64,000 nucleotides of DNA from Ponticaulis koreensis DSM 19734 (GTDB taxonomy: Bacteria; Pseudomonadota; Alphaproteobacteria; Caulobacterales; Hyphomonadaceae), in contig NZ_ATVJ01000001.1 in assembly GCF_000420665.1 (NCBI RefSeq), positions 2,179,588 to 2,243,587 of the forward strand. Reading direction: 5' to 3'. The stretch's first letter is position 1. Every line of letters begins with the position of its first letter. Under the pieces are notes generated by a model. It had not been told where the DNA came from and did no database searches. It worked only from the letters and a program-made list of their open reading frames with translations. Of the stretch, positions 1 to 10,396 are shown piece after piece. A program made the position numbers and the translations under genes.

Positions 1-7
1 GCCGCGC

Positions 8-628
8 CTAAGCTTCGGCTTCGTCTTCAGCTTCGCGGTCAAGGAAGTCCTCAATCGCTTTAGCGAGGGCGCGCGGGTATAGGATATGCTCTCGCTCGAG
101 GACACGCTCGGCCAATGTATCTGGCGTGTCGCCTTCCTGAATTGCAACGCGCTCCTGATCGATCACAGCGCCTTCATCCACGCCTTCGGTGACCCAGTGC
201 ACGGAACAGCCTGCTTCGGCGTCTCCGGCCTCAATGGCACGCTTGTGCGTGTGCAGACCTGGATATTTCGGCAGAAGGGACGGGTGGATGTTGATCATCC
301 GGCCTTCCCATTGCTCGGTGAACCAGCTTGTCAGAACGCGCATAAATCCGGCGAGCGCGATGAACTCCACATTGTGAAGTTCGAGCGTCTGCTGAACATC
401 TTTCTCAAAAGACTCGCGGTCGTCGTACGCGCGGTGATCAATCGCCGCGATTGGCAGACCTTGCTCACTGGCCCATTCAAGGCCAGCAGCAGAATAGGAA
501 TTAGATAGCACGAGAACCGGTTTTGCCACCACGTCTCCGTCGAGACAGGCTTCCACCAAAGTTTTCATGTTGGAGCCGCGGCCGGAAATGAAAATCGCCA
601 GGCGGACCGGTTCTTCACGCTCAGGCAT
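8..628 (-). CDS. purN: Phosphoribosylglycinamide formyltransferase (GART)
   Basis: PurN transfers a formyl group from 10-formyl-tetrahydrofolate to glycinamide ribonucleotide, the third step of purine synthesis, in the cytosol. The 206-residue protein has the usual family length. It shows the N-terminal FISGRGSN phosphate-binding loop, the central INIHPSLLP stretch with the catalytic Asn-His pair, and a later VDEGAVI segment that supplies the Asp. The C-terminus is an acidic tail (EAEDEAEA). Its start codon lies inside the last codons of purM (8-base overlap), so the two are translationally coupled on the minus strand. Assignment is secure. Confidence 0.96.
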   Translation of the reverse strand: MPEREEPVRLAIFISGRGSNMKTLVEACLDGDVVAKPVLVLSNSYSAAGLEWASEQGLPIAAIDHRAYDDRESFEKDVQQTLELHNVEFIALAGFMRVLTSWFTEQWEGRMINIHPSLLPKYPGLHTHKRAIEAGDAEAGCSVHWVTEGVDEGAVIDQERVAIQEGDTPDTLAERVLEREHILYPRALAKAIEDFLDREAEDEAEA

Positions 629-1643
629 TCTTCAAATGTCCATACAGGAAGGCGTCTTCGCCGTTGAAGCGGAGGGCCGCCAGAACTTCTTCGACCTTCT
701 CAGGCGCGACCGCGAGGATGATACCGATGCCCATATTGAACGTACGCCACATTTCAGCATCTTCGACATTGCCGACGGACTGCATCCATTCAAATACAGC
801 TGGCGGCGTGTAGTCATCACCGTCGCGAACCGGCACCAGTGTATCCGGCAGCATACGCGGCAGGTTCTCGGTCACGCCGCCGCCGGTAATGTGAGCGAGG
901 CCTTTAATGTGGCCGGATTTGATGAGCGGCAGAACGGATTTTACGTAAAGCTTGGTTGGCGTCAGCAGGGCTTCGCCAAGCGATTTGCCTTCAGCGAATG
1001 GCGCGTCTGCCGAAAGTTCGAGGCCTGACCGCTCGACGATTTTGCGGATGAGGGAATAACCGTTGGAGTGCGGCCCGGAAGACGAAATCGCAATAAGTGC
1101 GTCGCCGTCGGCCATCTGATCCATTTTCGGAAGAATGTTAGCGCGTTCGACCGCGCCAACGACGAAGCCTGCAAGGTCATAATGGCCCGGCGCATACATG
1201 CTCGGCATTTCGGCTGTCTCACCACCAATAAGTGCGCATCCGCTCTGGCGGCAGCCTTCAGCGATACCTGCAACTACCTCAGCAGCCGTATCCGTCTCCA
1301 ATTTGCCAGTGGCAAAATAGTCGAGGAAGAAGAGCGGTTCAGCGCCCTGTGCCAGAACGTCATTCACACACATGGCAACGAGGTCGATACCAATCGTCGT
1401 ATGGAAATTAGCTTCCTGAGCCAGCAGCAGCTTAGTGCCTACGCCATCTGTACCTGAAACCAGTACGGGATCATCATACCCGCAAGCCTTCAGATCGAAG
1501 AGGCCACCAAAGCCGCCGAGGTCGGATGCAACGCCCGTACGGAAAGTCGATTTTGCCAGCGGTTTGATCTTGTCGACCAGCTCATTGCCTGCATCGATGT
1601 CAACGCCTGCCTGGCGGTAGGTCATAGGAGAGGAATCTGTCAT
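621..1643 (-). CDS. purM: Phosphoribosylformylglycinamidine cyclo-ligase (AIR synthetase)
   Basis: PurM closes the imidazole ring of FGAM to give AIR in an ATP-dependent step of purine synthesis. At 340 residues it matches the family. It begins with the characteristic [12 protein letters not shown] segment and contains [14 protein letters not shown], the glycine-rich nucleotide-binding region of the PurM/SelD fold, and [10 protein letters not shown] near the middle. The start at 1643 is preceded by a GGGG stretch at ribosome-binding distance. It is the first gene of a purM-purN operon. The divergent gene beyond 1700 shares the short promoter region. Confidence 0.96.
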   Translation of the reverse strand: MTDSSPMTYRQAGVDIDAGNELVDKIKPLAKSTFRTGVASDLGGFGGLFDLKACGYDDPVLVSGTDGVGTKLLLAQEANFHTTIGIDLVAMCVNDVLAQGAEPLFFLDYFATGKLETDTAAEVVAGIAEGCRQSGCALIGGETAEMPSMYAPGHYDLAGFVVGAVERANILPKMDQMADGDALIAISSSGPHSNGYSLIRKIVERSGLELSADAPFAEGKSLGEALLTPTKLYVKSVLPLIKSGHIKGLAHITGGGVTENLPRMLPDTLVPVRDGDDYTPPAVFEWMQSVGNVEDAEMWRTFNMGIGIILAVAPEKVEEVLAALRFNGEDAFLYGHLKNA

Positions 1644-1726
1644 GAAGGCCCCGTTAGCATGGCTTCCCTGTTCTCGCCATATTCTCTGTCTTTAAACTTG
1701 AATAAATGACTGCTAGGACGAGTCGT

Positions 1727-2746
1727 ATGAAAAAGATTTCCGTATTGCTGAGCGCAGTCATTGCGCTTTTCATGGGCGCGACGTCAGCTCACGCTGATCT
1801 GCGTGATGTATACACGATTTCCAACATTCCAGTGGATCGCACAGCGAATACGACGCGAGAAGCCGAAGCGCAGGCGGTAGCCGAAGCCAAAATCATTGGT
1901 TTGTACCGTCTGATCGAGCGTCTGACCCTGGAAGAAGATCGTGCGCTGCTTGGCGAGGATTTCTACAGCTATTCAAATGCCAACGAACTGGCTGCGGCGG
2001 TAGACGTTGATAACGAACGCCGTTCGACAACTGTTTATCGTGCAGAGCTGTCAGTTGTTTACAACCCGATCCGTCTGCGAGCGCAGCTGTCTCAGCGCGG
2101 CGTGCCATTCATCGATCAGCAGGCGTCGCGAGTTTTGCTTGTCCCTGTTTCAGCGAGTGCGGCGCCCGTGGCTGAATGGGCTGCAGTGTGGCCGCGATCT
2201 GATGAAGGCGCTCTGAGCCCTTACACGACGTCTCAGCGTCCTCGCTCTTCAGTCGCAGATTGGTCCGCAGTTGCACCGGAAGTGCGCTCTGTGGGCGCTA
2301 CAGGCGCTATTTTTGCGGGTCTTGTCGGTACAGAGGGCGATTACGCCGTAAACCTCACGCGTATGACGGCGGCGGGACAAACCGTCATCGGCCGTACCCG
2401 CTCAGTTGCAACTCTCGAAGAGGCTGTTGCTGAGGCATCGGCATATATGGACGCCGCCTGGAAGAGTCAGTCCATTGTTCGAAGCGATGAAGCGCGAACA
2501 GACAGCACCGCCGTGGCGCGTTTTTCCGATCAGCGCAGCTGGAATGCGATGCGCTCTGCTATGTCGAACTCACCGCTGATTTCCGGTTTCCGTGTTGACG
2601 CTATCGCGCGCGACGGAGCGCTGGTTTCTTTCACCTACGCAGGAAGCGAAGAGCGCCTGCGTACCGAATTCAGTCAGCGCGGCATTAATCTGTTATCTTC
2701 GCCGGATGGCTGGGTGATCGAATATGGCGGCAGCCGCCAGTTTTAG
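1727..2746 (+). CDS. DUF2066 family exported protein
   Basis: This is a protein of unknown function of the DUF2066 type. It has an N-terminal signal peptide (basic MKK, a hydrophobic core, and a small-residue cleavage site ending in AHA). An early segment, VDRTANTTREAEAQAV, is the conserved start I associate with this family. I chose the ATG at 1727 rather than the one at 1706 because it gives a proper signal peptide and follows a GGACGAG sequence. It sits between purM (divergent) and hdaA (6 codons downstream). A conserved neighbourhood with hdaA in related bacteria is known to me only from memory. No catalytic motif is visible. Confidence 0.75.
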   Translation: MKKISVLLSAVIALFMGATSAHADLRDVYTISNIPVDRTANTTREAEAQAVAEAKIIGLYRLIERLTLEEDRALLGEDFYSYSNANELAAAVDVDNERRSTTVYRAELSVVYNPIRLRAQLSQRGVPFIDQQASRVLLVPVSASAAPVAEWAAVWPRSDEGALSPYTTSQRPRSSVADWSAVAPEVRSVGATGAIFAGLVGTEGDYAVNLTRMTAAGQTVIGRTRSVATLEEAVAEASAYMDAAWKSQSIVRSDEARTDSTAVARFSDQRSWNAMRSAMSNSPLISGFRVDAIARDGALVSFTYAGSEERLRTEFSQRGINLLSSPDGWVIEYGGSRQF

Positions 2747-2758
2747 GGCTGATTGATT

Positions 2759-3451
2759 ATGCCGGGTGAGCAATTCAAACTCGCTTTCCCATCGCCGATT
2801 TTGCCGTTGGATGCGTTGTTCTCTGATGATCAGGGGCAACAGTCGCTCAGCGTGCTTCGGCGCTGGCAGGAATGGCCCAAATCGACGTTGTGCGTGACGG
2901 GGCCGGAGAATTCCGGCGTCACCAGTATTCTGAAGAGTTGGGCAAAAGAAGTTGGTGGCCGATACCTTGTTCCAGCGGATTGGGAAAATCTGGACCCCAA
3001 GGCGTTGTCAGACCTACTCGGTCATCCATTGTGCCTGGACGATTGCCATCGTGTCGAAGCGTCCGCGAGCCTTCTGACGATCCTCAATCTCGCAGAAGAG
3101 AGCGGTGTCAAAATTCTGATTGGCGGGCACGGCCAGCCGTCTGTCTGGCATGTCACGCCGCCAGACCTTGTTTCACGGCTTGCCGCCATGACAACGATCA
3201 TGCTGCCGGCTATGGACGATGAAGCCTTTATCCGTCGTTTAAGGGCTGCCTGTCTCAGAAGGTTCATACGAATCCCCGAAGAAACACTGTCTTTCCTCGA
3301 GCCGCGGCTTGATCGCAGCTTTCAGGCCATTGAAGCATTTGCTGATCGTCTGGACAGAGCAATGACGGAAACGAAACGTCCGGCGACTATTCCGCTTGCT
3401 CGCGACGTTCTCAACGAATTAATCGAAGAGTGGGAAACAGACGAGGTCTGA
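2759..3451 (+). CDS. hdaA: HdaA, DnaA-homologous regulatory inactivator of DnaA
   Basis: HdaA is a AAA+ protein that, bound to the DNA-loaded beta clamp, stimulates DnaA-ATP hydrolysis and so limits replication initiation. The N-terminus carries QFKLAF, a clamp-binding motif of the Q-x-x-L-F type, followed by a DnaA-like FPSP...LDALF opening and a AAA+ core ending near residue 230. The phosphate-binding loop reads GPENSGVTS: the usual Lys is Val, so ATP binding may be weak. The DDCHRVE segment is the Walker B region. I start at ATG 2759, since the upstream TTG adds only two residues. Its end overlaps the region just before ppk1. Confidence 0.88.
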   Translation: MPGEQFKLAFPSPILPLDALFSDDQGQQSLSVLRRWQEWPKSTLCVTGPENSGVTSILKSWAKEVGGRYLVPADWENLDPKALSDLLGHPLCLDDCHRVEASASLLTILNLAEESGVKILIGGHGQPSVWHVTPPDLVSRLAAMTTIMLPAMDDEAFIRRLRAACLRRFIRIPEETLSFLEPRLDRSFQAIEAFADRLDRAMTETKRPATIPLARDVLNELIEEWETDEV

Positions 3452-3471
3452 CCCATTGTCTTGAGGCTGAT

Positions 3472-5667
3472 ATGAGCATTTCAAAATCCGGTTCGGAGCA
3501 TAAATCAGGTTCTTCCGAACCGCGGGCGATAACCTTGTCATCGCCATCACGGTTCATCGACCGCGAACTCTCCTGGCTTGGCTTTAATCAGCGAGTTCTC
3601 GAAGAAGCGGCAAATGACAAGCATCCGCTTCTCGAACAGCTCCGGTTCCTGTCGATCTCGGCAAATAACCTCGACGAATTTTATATGGTTCGCGTGGCTG
3701 GTCTTCGTGAACAGGTCCGAGCAGGTGTCTCGCGTCCGGGGCTGGATGGGCGTACGCCGGCGCAGCAGCTCCAGTCGGTGAATGAACTTGCACTGCGGCT
3801 AATGGCCGATCAGCAGACCCGCTGGAACGAGCTGCGTAAACGACTTCAGCAGGAAGACATTCATGTGCTCGAAGTCGAGGATGTGACCAAGGCGGACAAG
3901 GCATGGCTGAAAAGCTATTTCATGGACCACATCTTTCCGATCATTACGCCGCTGGCGGTTGATCCGGCGCACCCGTTTCCGTTTATCCCAAACCTTGGCT
4001 TCGCGATTGCGCTGGACCTGAAAAACAACACAACCGGCGAGATGATGAAGGCGCTTATGCCGCTCCCATCTCAGGTAGACCGGTTTATCCGACTGCCAGC
4101 GACGCCGAAGACGAAGAAGTCCATTCGGTTCCTATCGCTGGAAAGCATGCTGGAACTTTTCCTCGACATTATCTTCCCGGGTTTTAGCTGCCTTAACCGC
4201 TGTGAATTCCGTGTTGTGCGCGACAGCGATATCGAGATTGAAGAGGAAGCCGAAGATCTCATTCGCGAATTTGAAATTCTGCTGAAGCAGCGCCGCCGGG
4301 GCCGCGTTGTTCGGCTGAAGCTCGAACGCGGGGCTGATGAAAGCCTCAAGAAATTTATCGTGTCTGGCGTCGGTGCCGAAGATCAGGACATTATTGAGGT
4401 CGATGGGATTCTGGGCATGGCCCAGCTTTCCGAGCTGATCACCGATGATCGCCCTGAACTGTCCTTTGATTCCTATGAACCACGTTTCCCGGAACGTGTG
4501 CGTGAGAATGGCGGGGACTGTTTTGCCGCGATCCGTCAGAAGGACATGATTGTCCATCATCCGTATGAGAGCTTCGATGTCGTCCTGCAGTTCATCAAAC
4601 AGGCTGCCCGTGATCCTGACGTCATCGCCATCAAGCAAACGCTCTATCGAACAAGTAAGAACTCACCGGTTATTGCGGCGCTCGTTGAAGCTGCCGAGGC
4701 TGGTAAGAACGTCACTGCGCTGGTTGAAATCAAGGCGCGCTTTGATGAGGAGGCAAACCTTCGCTGGGCGCGCGATCTGGAGCGTGCCGGTGTTCAAGTT
4801 GTCTATGGCTTCATCGAGTACAAAACGCACGCCAAAATCAGTCTGGTCGTGCGCCGTGAAGGCGGAGAGCTTCGAACTTATACGCATTTCGGCACTGGCA
4901 ATTACCACCCGATTACCGCCAAGATTTATACTGATTTGTCGTTGTTCACGGATGATCAGGCGCTTGGTCGGGACGCAGGTCGCATTTTCAACTATGTGAC
5001 GAGCTATGCTGAGCCTCCAATGCTGGAGAAGGTCTCCATGTCACCGCTGAACATGAAGAACGACATTATCAAATTGATCAAAGCCGAGATTGCCAACGCT
5101 AAAGCCGGCAAGCCTTCCGGTATTTGGGTGAAGATGAACTCGCTTGTTCATGCCGAAGTCATAGATGCGCTCTATCGCGCAAGTCAGGCGGGCGTGCCGA
5201 TCGAGCTGGTCATTCGCGGCATTTGTTCACTTCGTCCGGGCGTGCCGGGCCTCTCGGAGAATATCCGGGTGAAAAGCGTCGTCGGGCGTTTCCTTGAACA
5301 CTCACGTATTGCCTGCTTTGCGAATGGACACGAGCTGCCATCACGTGACGCCAAAGTCTTCATTTCGTCTGCGGACTGGATGAACCGTAATCTTGATCGA
5401 CGCGTTGAAGCCTTCGTTCCGTTAGAGAATGAAACTGTGAAACGTCAGGTGCTCAACCAGATTATGGTCGCTAACCTGAACGATGATGCGCAGAGCTGGA
5501 TTTTGCAATCGGACGGCACGTATGAGCGCGTTTTGCCTGACGGTGAACCATTCAGCGTGCACGACTATCTGATGGAGTATCCGAGCTTGTCAGGTCGGGG
5601 CGAAGCGCTCGATATGGAAATGCCGCCTAAGCTGGCACCGAAAGCAACGAAGAAGGCCAAGGCTTAA
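3472..5667 (+). CDS. ppk1: Polyphosphate kinase 1
   Basis: PPK1 reversibly polymerises the gamma phosphate of ATP into inorganic polyphosphate. The 731-residue protein has the four-domain PPK1 layout. It shows the N-terminal [20 protein letters not shown] motif, a PPK middle domain, and two phospholipase-D-like C-terminal domains with [12 protein letters not shown] (the autophosphorylated His) and CFANGHE. Start ATG 3472 follows GAGGCT and leaves a 20-base gap after hdaA. The downstream ppx begins within its stop codon (TAATG), so synthesis and hydrolysis enzymes are co-expressed. The Lys/Ala-rich tail (KAKA) is unremarkable. Confidence 0.96.
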   Translation: MSISKSGSEHKSGSSEPRAITLSSPSRFIDRELSWLGFNQRVLEEAANDKHPLLEQLRFLSISANNLDEFYMVRVAGLREQVRAGVSRPGLDGRTPAQQLQSVNELALRLMADQQTRWNELRKRLQQEDIHVLEVEDVTKADKAWLKSYFMDHIFPIITPLAVDPAHPFPFIPNLGFAIALDLKNNTTGEMMKALMPLPSQVDRFIRLPATPKTKKSIRFLSLESMLELFLDIIFPGFSCLNRCEFRVVRDSDIEIEEEAEDLIREFEILLKQRRRGRVVRLKLERGADESLKKFIVSGVGAEDQDIIEVDGILGMAQLSELITDDRPELSFDSYEPRFPERVRENGGDCFAAIRQKDMIVHHPYESFDVVLQFIKQAARDPDVIAIKQTLYRTSKNSPVIAALVEAAEAGKNVTALVEIKARFDEEANLRWARDLERAGVQVVYGFIEYKTHAKISLVVRREGGELRTYTHFGTGNYHPITAKIYTDLSLFTDDQALGRDAGRIFNYVTSYAEPPMLEKVSMSPLNMKNDIIKLIKAEIANAKAGKPSGIWVKMNSLVHAEVIDALYRASQAGVPIELVIRGICSLRPGVPGLSENIRVKSVVGRFLEHSRIACFANGHELPSRDAKVFISSADWMNRNLDRRVEAFVPLENETVKRQVLNQIMVANLNDDAQSWILQSDGTYERVLPDGEPFSVHDYLMEYPSLSGRGEALDMEMPPKLAPKATKKAKA

Positions 5668-7190
5668 TGGCGACAGGAATTGCCAGACCACCCGTCTTGT
5701 GGAGATTTTCCAGAAAGCAGGCTGTCCGGCAGCAAGCCGTTATTGATATCGGTTCGAACTCTGTTCGCTTGCTCGTTTATCAAATTGACGGGCGCAGTAT
5801 CGTTCCGCGCCTGAATGAAAAAGTTATGGGGGGTCTCGGACGAGGTTTGGCGGACACCGGGCGTCTTTCACTGGAAGGCGTAGAAGCCGCGCTGCAGGCG
5901 TTGTCGCGCTATTCCGCCATCTGTTCTTCTCTGGGCGTAGATGACGTAACCGCTATCGCCACCGCGGCCACACGTGAAGCCGAGGACGGGGATGCGTTCT
6001 GCGAAGAGATCGAGCGTGTATCCGGTTTCCCTGTGCGCGTGCTCACTGGCCCTGAGGAAGCTCATTATGCGGCGCTTGGTGTCGTAGCGGGGCAGGGCGC
6101 GCCGACAGGTCTGATCGGTGACCTCGGGGGCTCGAGCCTTGAGTTGATCACGACGGATGCAGGCGAGCTTTCCGAAGGTAAAACTTATAAGCTTGGTCCA
6201 TTCGCACTGCAGGCTTTTCAGCCCGACGAAAAGACGAGCCTTTCCAGCCATGTGAAAAAAATTCTGAAATCACAGGGCGGGGTGCCGAAATGCCGGAATT
6301 TCTACACAGTAGGTGGCGCTTGGCGCGCGATAGCCAGTATTCATATGGCGCTTAATAATTATCCGCTTCAGGTGCTTCAATCTTATGTCGTGCCGTCGTC
6401 AGAGATGATTTCGCTTTGCAAACTCCTTATGGACGCGAAAAAGCGTCCTGACGATGTTATTCGGTCCGTGGCGGGCAAGCGAACACCGATTATCGAGTAT
6501 GCAGCGCTCACGCTGAAAACAGTCCTTGAAATGTCGAAGGCTGAAAACGTCGTTGTTTCCGCAAATGGTGTTCGTGAAGGTCTGGTTTTCAGCGGCATGG
6601 AAGCGGAAATCCAGTGCCTGGATCCCTTATTTGCCGGCGTCGCACGCCTAGCGCGACAAGATTCTCGACAGGCTGGTTTTACCAACGAGTTGCACAATTT
6701 TTCAGCCCCGATCCTGAGCAGTGTTCCGCCTGTTTTTGGTGAAGAATACGCGCCTGAAGACCGATTGAACGAAGCTGCGTTTCTGTTGGCGGACATTGGT
6801 GCGACGATGCACCCAGATCACCGGTCGGATATTGCACGCCAGATTGTGCTTCGTGGCCCATATTCTGGTGCAGACCATCCGGCCCGCATTTATCTGGGGT
6901 TGATTACGGCGTTTCGGTACTGGCGCAAATTTCAGCCCACAGATCTGGAGCTGAACGCTCTGACGCCGGAACAGATCGACAGGGCAAAGACTGTAGCGTT
7001 GATTATACGACTGGCCGCTGAGTTTTCAGGACGGACTGAGAGAATACTCAAGCGGGCGTCTTTAGGCGTCAGCGACGGTAAGCTCGTGCTGACCATACAA
7101 AAACGCCACCAGAACCTGATGTCTGATGGCGTGAGAAAGCGTTTGGGGCATCTTGCTTCCCAGCTCAATCTGGACGCCGATGTCAGATAG
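5667..7190 (+). CDS. ppx: Exopolyphosphatase / guanosine pentaphosphatase (Ppx/GppA)
   Basis: Ppx removes terminal phosphates from polyphosphate; relatives also hydrolyse pppGpp. The protein (507 residues) has the ASKHA-fold signatures AVIDIGSNSVRLLVY near residue 25 and GDLGGSSLELI near residue 150, followed by a C-terminal helical HD-like domain. The start overlaps the ppk1 stop by one base. Pairing with ppk1 supports the polyphosphate role over a purely (p)ppGpp role, though both are possible. It converges with rnd, with a small hairpin over the junction. Confidence 0.93.
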   Translation: MATGIARPPVLWRFSRKQAVRQQAVIDIGSNSVRLLVYQIDGRSIVPRLNEKVMGGLGRGLADTGRLSLEGVEAALQALSRYSAICSSLGVDDVTAIATAATREAEDGDAFCEEIERVSGFPVRVLTGPEEAHYAALGVVAGQGAPTGLIGDLGGSSLELITTDAGELSEGKTYKLGPFALQAFQPDEKTSLSSHVKKILKSQGGVPKCRNFYTVGGAWRAIASIHMALNNYPLQVLQSYVVPSSEMISLCKLLMDAKKRPDDVIRSVAGKRTPIIEYAALTLKTVLEMSKAENVVVSANGVREGLVFSGMEAEIQCLDPLFAGVARLARQDSRQAGFTNELHNFSAPILSSVPPVFGEEYAPEDRLNEAAFLLADIGATMHPDHRSDIARQIVLRGPYSGADHPARIYLGLITAFRYWRKFQPTDLELNALTPEQIDRAKTVALIIRLAAEFSGRTERILKRASLGVSDGKLVLTIQKRHQNLMSDGVRKRLGHLASQLNLDADVR

Positions 7191-7193
7191 TCT

Positions 7194-7212
7194 TCAGGCT
7201 TTGCTCGCCTGA
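7194..7212. terminator. Hairpin between convergent ppx and rnd
   Basis: TCAGGC at 7194-7199 pairs with GCCTGA at 7207-7212 around a 7-base loop, exactly between two convergent stop codons and overlapping the rnd stop. The stem is short and there is no clean T-run, so its terminator role is inferred from position. Confidence 0.35.
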
Positions 7213-8375
7213 GACGTGTCGAACAACTCGACCTTACCTTGATTGAAGGTGATGGCGAGACGGCCGTGCAGTAGATCTTCAGCCTGGCGTCCAAACAAGT
7301 CATAGCGCCATCCGGACATGACAGCCGTGGAATCGCCGTCGCCTGATGCAATGCGTTCAAGGTCAGCCGCGTTTGCGACAAGGCGGGGCGTGACGTTTTC
7401 ATCATCGCACACCTGTTTGAGTAGGACGCGTAAAAGGTCTGACGCGCCAGCTGGCGACGCTGAACGATGTTTAGGCTTTTCTACCTGCGGGGCCACTTCA
7501 TCCACATTGTCCAGCGCGTAGTTGATGGTATCAAGCAGGCCAGCGCCGTGACGGGATTTTGCAAACCCCTTTGGAACGGAGCGAAGACGCTCCAGCGCTT
7601 CAGCTGTGCGCGGGCGCTGGTCGGAAATTTCCTGTATCGCGTCATCCTTGAGGATGCGGCTGCGCGGACGGTTAAGGTCCTGCGCGAGGCGTTCACGCCA
7701 GATCGCCACATTCTTGAGAACAGCCAGATAATCTTTCTTCGGGCGGCGGATTTTCATCCGGTTCCACGCATTCTCAGGATCGGTGTCATAGAGACTCGGC
7801 GCGGCCAGCGCCTGATTTTCTTCCTCGATCCAGCTCCAGCGGTTTTTAGCATCCAGCTTTTCGGCCATGCGATCATAAACCGTGCGCAGGTGTGTTACAT
7901 CGCCGAGCGCGTATTTCAGCTGCTTCTGGCTTAGCGGGCGGCGCGTCCAGTCCGTAAACTGTGAAGATTTGTCGATCTGCTGACCGGCCAGACCCGACAC
8001 CAGGTTCTCGTAAGAAATGGAATCACCGAGACCTAGCGCCATGGCGGCGATTTGCGTGTCAAAGATCGGGGATGGCGGCGTGCCCATCAACCGATAAAAA
8101 ATTTCCATGTCCTGGCGGGCAGCGTGGAAGACTTTTCCAATCGACTCATCACCCATTAATTTCAGGAATGGGGCGAGGTCGAGCCCATCAACCATGGGGT
8201 CGATAATGCCCTCTACGCCGTCACCAGCCGCCTGAATCAGACACAGGGTCGGCCAGTATGTACTTTCACGGTGGAATTCTGTGTCCACAAAAATGACGTC
8301 GCTTTGTGAAAGTGCGTCACAGAAGGCGTTGAGTTCGCCTTGTTCTTTGATTACAGCGATATCCGTGTCGCTCAT
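7194..8375 (-). CDS. rnd: Ribonuclease D
   Basis: RNase D is a 3'-5' exoribonuclease of the DEDD family that trims tRNA precursors and other stable RNAs. At 393 residues it matches the usual length. VDTEFHRE near residue 30 supplies the first acidic metal ligands (D31, E33), and HAARQDMEIF and the YALGDVTHLR region supply the later DEDD residues. The C-terminal part (IRRPKKDYL and RPRTAEALERL) is the HRDC-type region. Divergent from aspS with about 90 bases between starts. Confidence 0.94.
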   Translation of the reverse strand: MSDTDIAVIKEQGELNAFCDALSQSDVIFVDTEFHRESTYWPTLCLIQAAGDGVEGIIDPMVDGLDLAPFLKLMGDESIGKVFHAARQDMEIFYRLMGTPPSPIFDTQIAAMALGLGDSISYENLVSGLAGQQIDKSSQFTDWTRRPLSQKQLKYALGDVTHLRTVYDRMAEKLDAKNRWSWIEEENQALAAPSLYDTDPENAWNRMKIRRPKKDYLAVLKNVAIWRERLAQDLNRPRSRILKDDAIQEISDQRPRTAEALERLRSVPKGFAKSRHGAGLLDTINYALDNVDEVAPQVEKPKHRSASPAGASDLLRVLLKQVCDDENVTPRLVANAADLERIASGDGDSTAVMSGWRYDLFGRQAEDLLHGRLAITFNQGKVELFDTSQASKA

Positions 8376-8465
8376 GTGCAGGTTTGCCTTTCACTCGCTT
8401 GACAAGGCAGGGTGCCCTGTGTCGTGTGCGCGCCAGAATAATTTTATCAACGGAGTCTTCCTCAA

Positions 8466-10295
8466 ATGCATCTCTACCGGACGCACACCTGTGGCGCGCT
8501 ACGGCAAACCCATGTGGGTGACACGGTCCGCTTGTCGGGCTGGGTACACCGCAAACGCGACCACGGAGGACTCCTGTTCGTCGACTTACGCGATCATTAT
8601 GGTCTGACGCAATGTGTCGTAACGCCTTCAAACGAAAATTTTGAACGTCTTGAGCGGATTCGCGTTGAAAGTGTCATCACGATCGAAGGCACAGTCGTTG
8701 CGCGTGACAGCGAAACTGTGAACGAAAATCTGCCGACAGGTGAGATCGAAGTTCAGGTTGCGACGCTCGATATTCAGTCGGAAGCTTCCGAACTGCCTCT
8801 GCCAGTGTTTGGTGAACCGGACTATCCCGAAGATATTCGTCTGAAGCACCGCTATCTCGATCTGCGTCGTGATAGTCTGCACAAGAATATGGTTCTGCGT
8901 AGTCAGGTTATCGCATCTCTGCGTAACCGTATGGTCGAACAGGGTTTCACTGAATACCAGACACCAATCCTCACAGCGTCTTCTCCGGAAGGTGCGCGCG
9001 ACTTCCTCGTGCCGTCACGTCTTCACCCGGGCCAGTTCTACGCGCTGCCGCAGGCGCCCCAGCAGTTCAAACAGCTGCTCATGGTGTCCGGCTTTGACCG
9101 TTATTTCCAGATCGCACCATGTTTCCGCGATGAGGATGCACGAGCTGACCGTTCTCCAGGCGAATTCTACCAGCTCGATATCGAGATGAGCTTTGTCACG
9201 CAGGAAGATGTCTTCCAGGCGATCGAACCTGTTATGGCTGGCGTATTCCGCGAGTTCCAGAGCTGGGATGGGAAAAAGCGCGATATGGCCGAAGGTCCTT
9301 TCCCGCGTATTCCATACCGTGAAGCTATGGAAAAGTACGGTTCTGACAAGCCGGACCTGCGTAACCCGATCGAGCTAAAAGATGTCACTGACTTCTTCAA
9401 AGACGAGAGCAAAACAGGCTTCTCTATCTTTGCGAAGATCACAAACGGCGGCGGCAAGGTTATTGCGATCCCTGCACCTAAGGCGACGGAAACCCAGTCC
9501 CGTAAATTCTTCGACGACTTCGATAAGTGGGCGAAGAAAGAGATGCAGGCTCCGGGCCTCGGCTATGCGCGTCTGCGTAAGGACGAGAGTGGCAACGTTG
9601 TCAGCCAGGACCCTGTCCTGAAGAACTTCGACCCTGAGCACCTGAAAGCATTCCTCGAGGCAACAGGCCTTGAAGATGGCGACGGTGTCTTCTTCTCTGC
9701 GGGCAAGAAGGAAGCAGCTTACAAACTGGCTGGTCCTGCGCGTCTGCGTATCGGTGAAGAGCTAGACCTCGTTGAGAAAGACGTGTTCCGCTTCTGCTGG
9801 ATCGTCGACTTCCCGATGTATGAGTATGACGAAGACAACAAGAAGATCGACTTCTCTCACAACCCGTTCTCCATGCCGCAAGGTGGTATGGAAGCGCTGG
9901 AAGCAGCCGATACGGATGAGAAAAAACTCGACCTTCTGGCCTATCAGTATGACATCGTTTGTAACGGTGTTGAGCTGTCCTCAGGCGCGATCCGGAACCA
10001 CCGCCCGGACATCATGCTGAAAGCCTTTGAGCTGGCGGGTTATGGACCTGAGGTCGTTGAAGAAGAGTTCGGCGGCATGCTGAACGCCTTCCGCTATGGT
10101 GCGCCTCCGCACGGCGGTATCGCACCGGGCGTCGACCGTATCGTCATGCTGCTGGCAGAGACTGAATCCATTCGTGACGTCATTCTCTTCCCATTCAACC
10201 AGCAGGCTCAGGACCTGATGATGGGTGCGCCTTCTGTTGTTGACGACAAACAACTTCGCGAGCTCAACATCCGTCTGGCTCCGCAGAAGAAGTAA
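8466..10295 (+). CDS. aspS: Aspartyl-tRNA synthetase
   Basis: AspRS charges tRNA-Asp; many alphaproteobacterial versions also charge tRNA-Asn, and I cannot decide that here. The 609-residue protein has the N-terminal OB-fold anticodon-binding domain and class II motif 2 ([19 protein letters not shown]). It also has the bacterial GAD insertion (about residues 300-420) and motif 3 ([14 protein letters not shown]). The start ATG at 8466 lies a few bases after AACGGAG. A strong hairpin follows the stop codon. Confidence 0.97.
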   Translation: MHLYRTHTCGALRQTHVGDTVRLSGWVHRKRDHGGLLFVDLRDHYGLTQCVVTPSNENFERLERIRVESVITIEGTVVARDSETVNENLPTGEIEVQVATLDIQSEASELPLPVFGEPDYPEDIRLKHRYLDLRRDSLHKNMVLRSQVIASLRNRMVEQGFTEYQTPILTASSPEGARDFLVPSRLHPGQFYALPQAPQQFKQLLMVSGFDRYFQIAPCFRDEDARADRSPGEFYQLDIEMSFVTQEDVFQAIEPVMAGVFREFQSWDGKKRDMAEGPFPRIPYREAMEKYGSDKPDLRNPIELKDVTDFFKDESKTGFSIFAKITNGGGKVIAIPAPKATETQSRKFFDDFDKWAKKEMQAPGLGYARLRKDESGNVVSQDPVLKNFDPEHLKAFLEATGLEDGDGVFFSAGKKEAAYKLAGPARLRIGEELDLVEKDVFRFCWIVDFPMYEYDEDNKKIDFSHNPFSMPQGGMEALEAADTDEKKLDLLAYQYDIVCNGVELSSGAIRNHRPDIMLKAFELAGYGPEVVEEEFGGMLNAFRYGAPPHGGIAPGVDRIVMLLAETESIRDVILFPFNQQAQDLMMGAPSVVDDKQLRELNIRLAPQKK

Positions 10296-10301
10296 TGGAA
10301 T

Positions 10302-10330
10302 GCCACCCCTTACCTAAGGTGAGGGGTGGC
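10302..10330 (+). terminator. Terminator hairpin after aspS
   Basis: GCCACCCCT at 10302-10310 pairs perfectly with AGGGGTGGC at 10322-10330 around an 11-base loop, 6 bases after the aspS stop. The T-run after it is weak (TTCATTCTG), but the position and GC-rich 9-bp stem fit a Rho-independent terminator. Confidence 0.7.
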
Positions 10331-10396
10331 TTCATTCTGAAAACGAATACATATAGCCTCGTACACGCACCGTAGAGGGCGGACTTCGGGGGTAAT

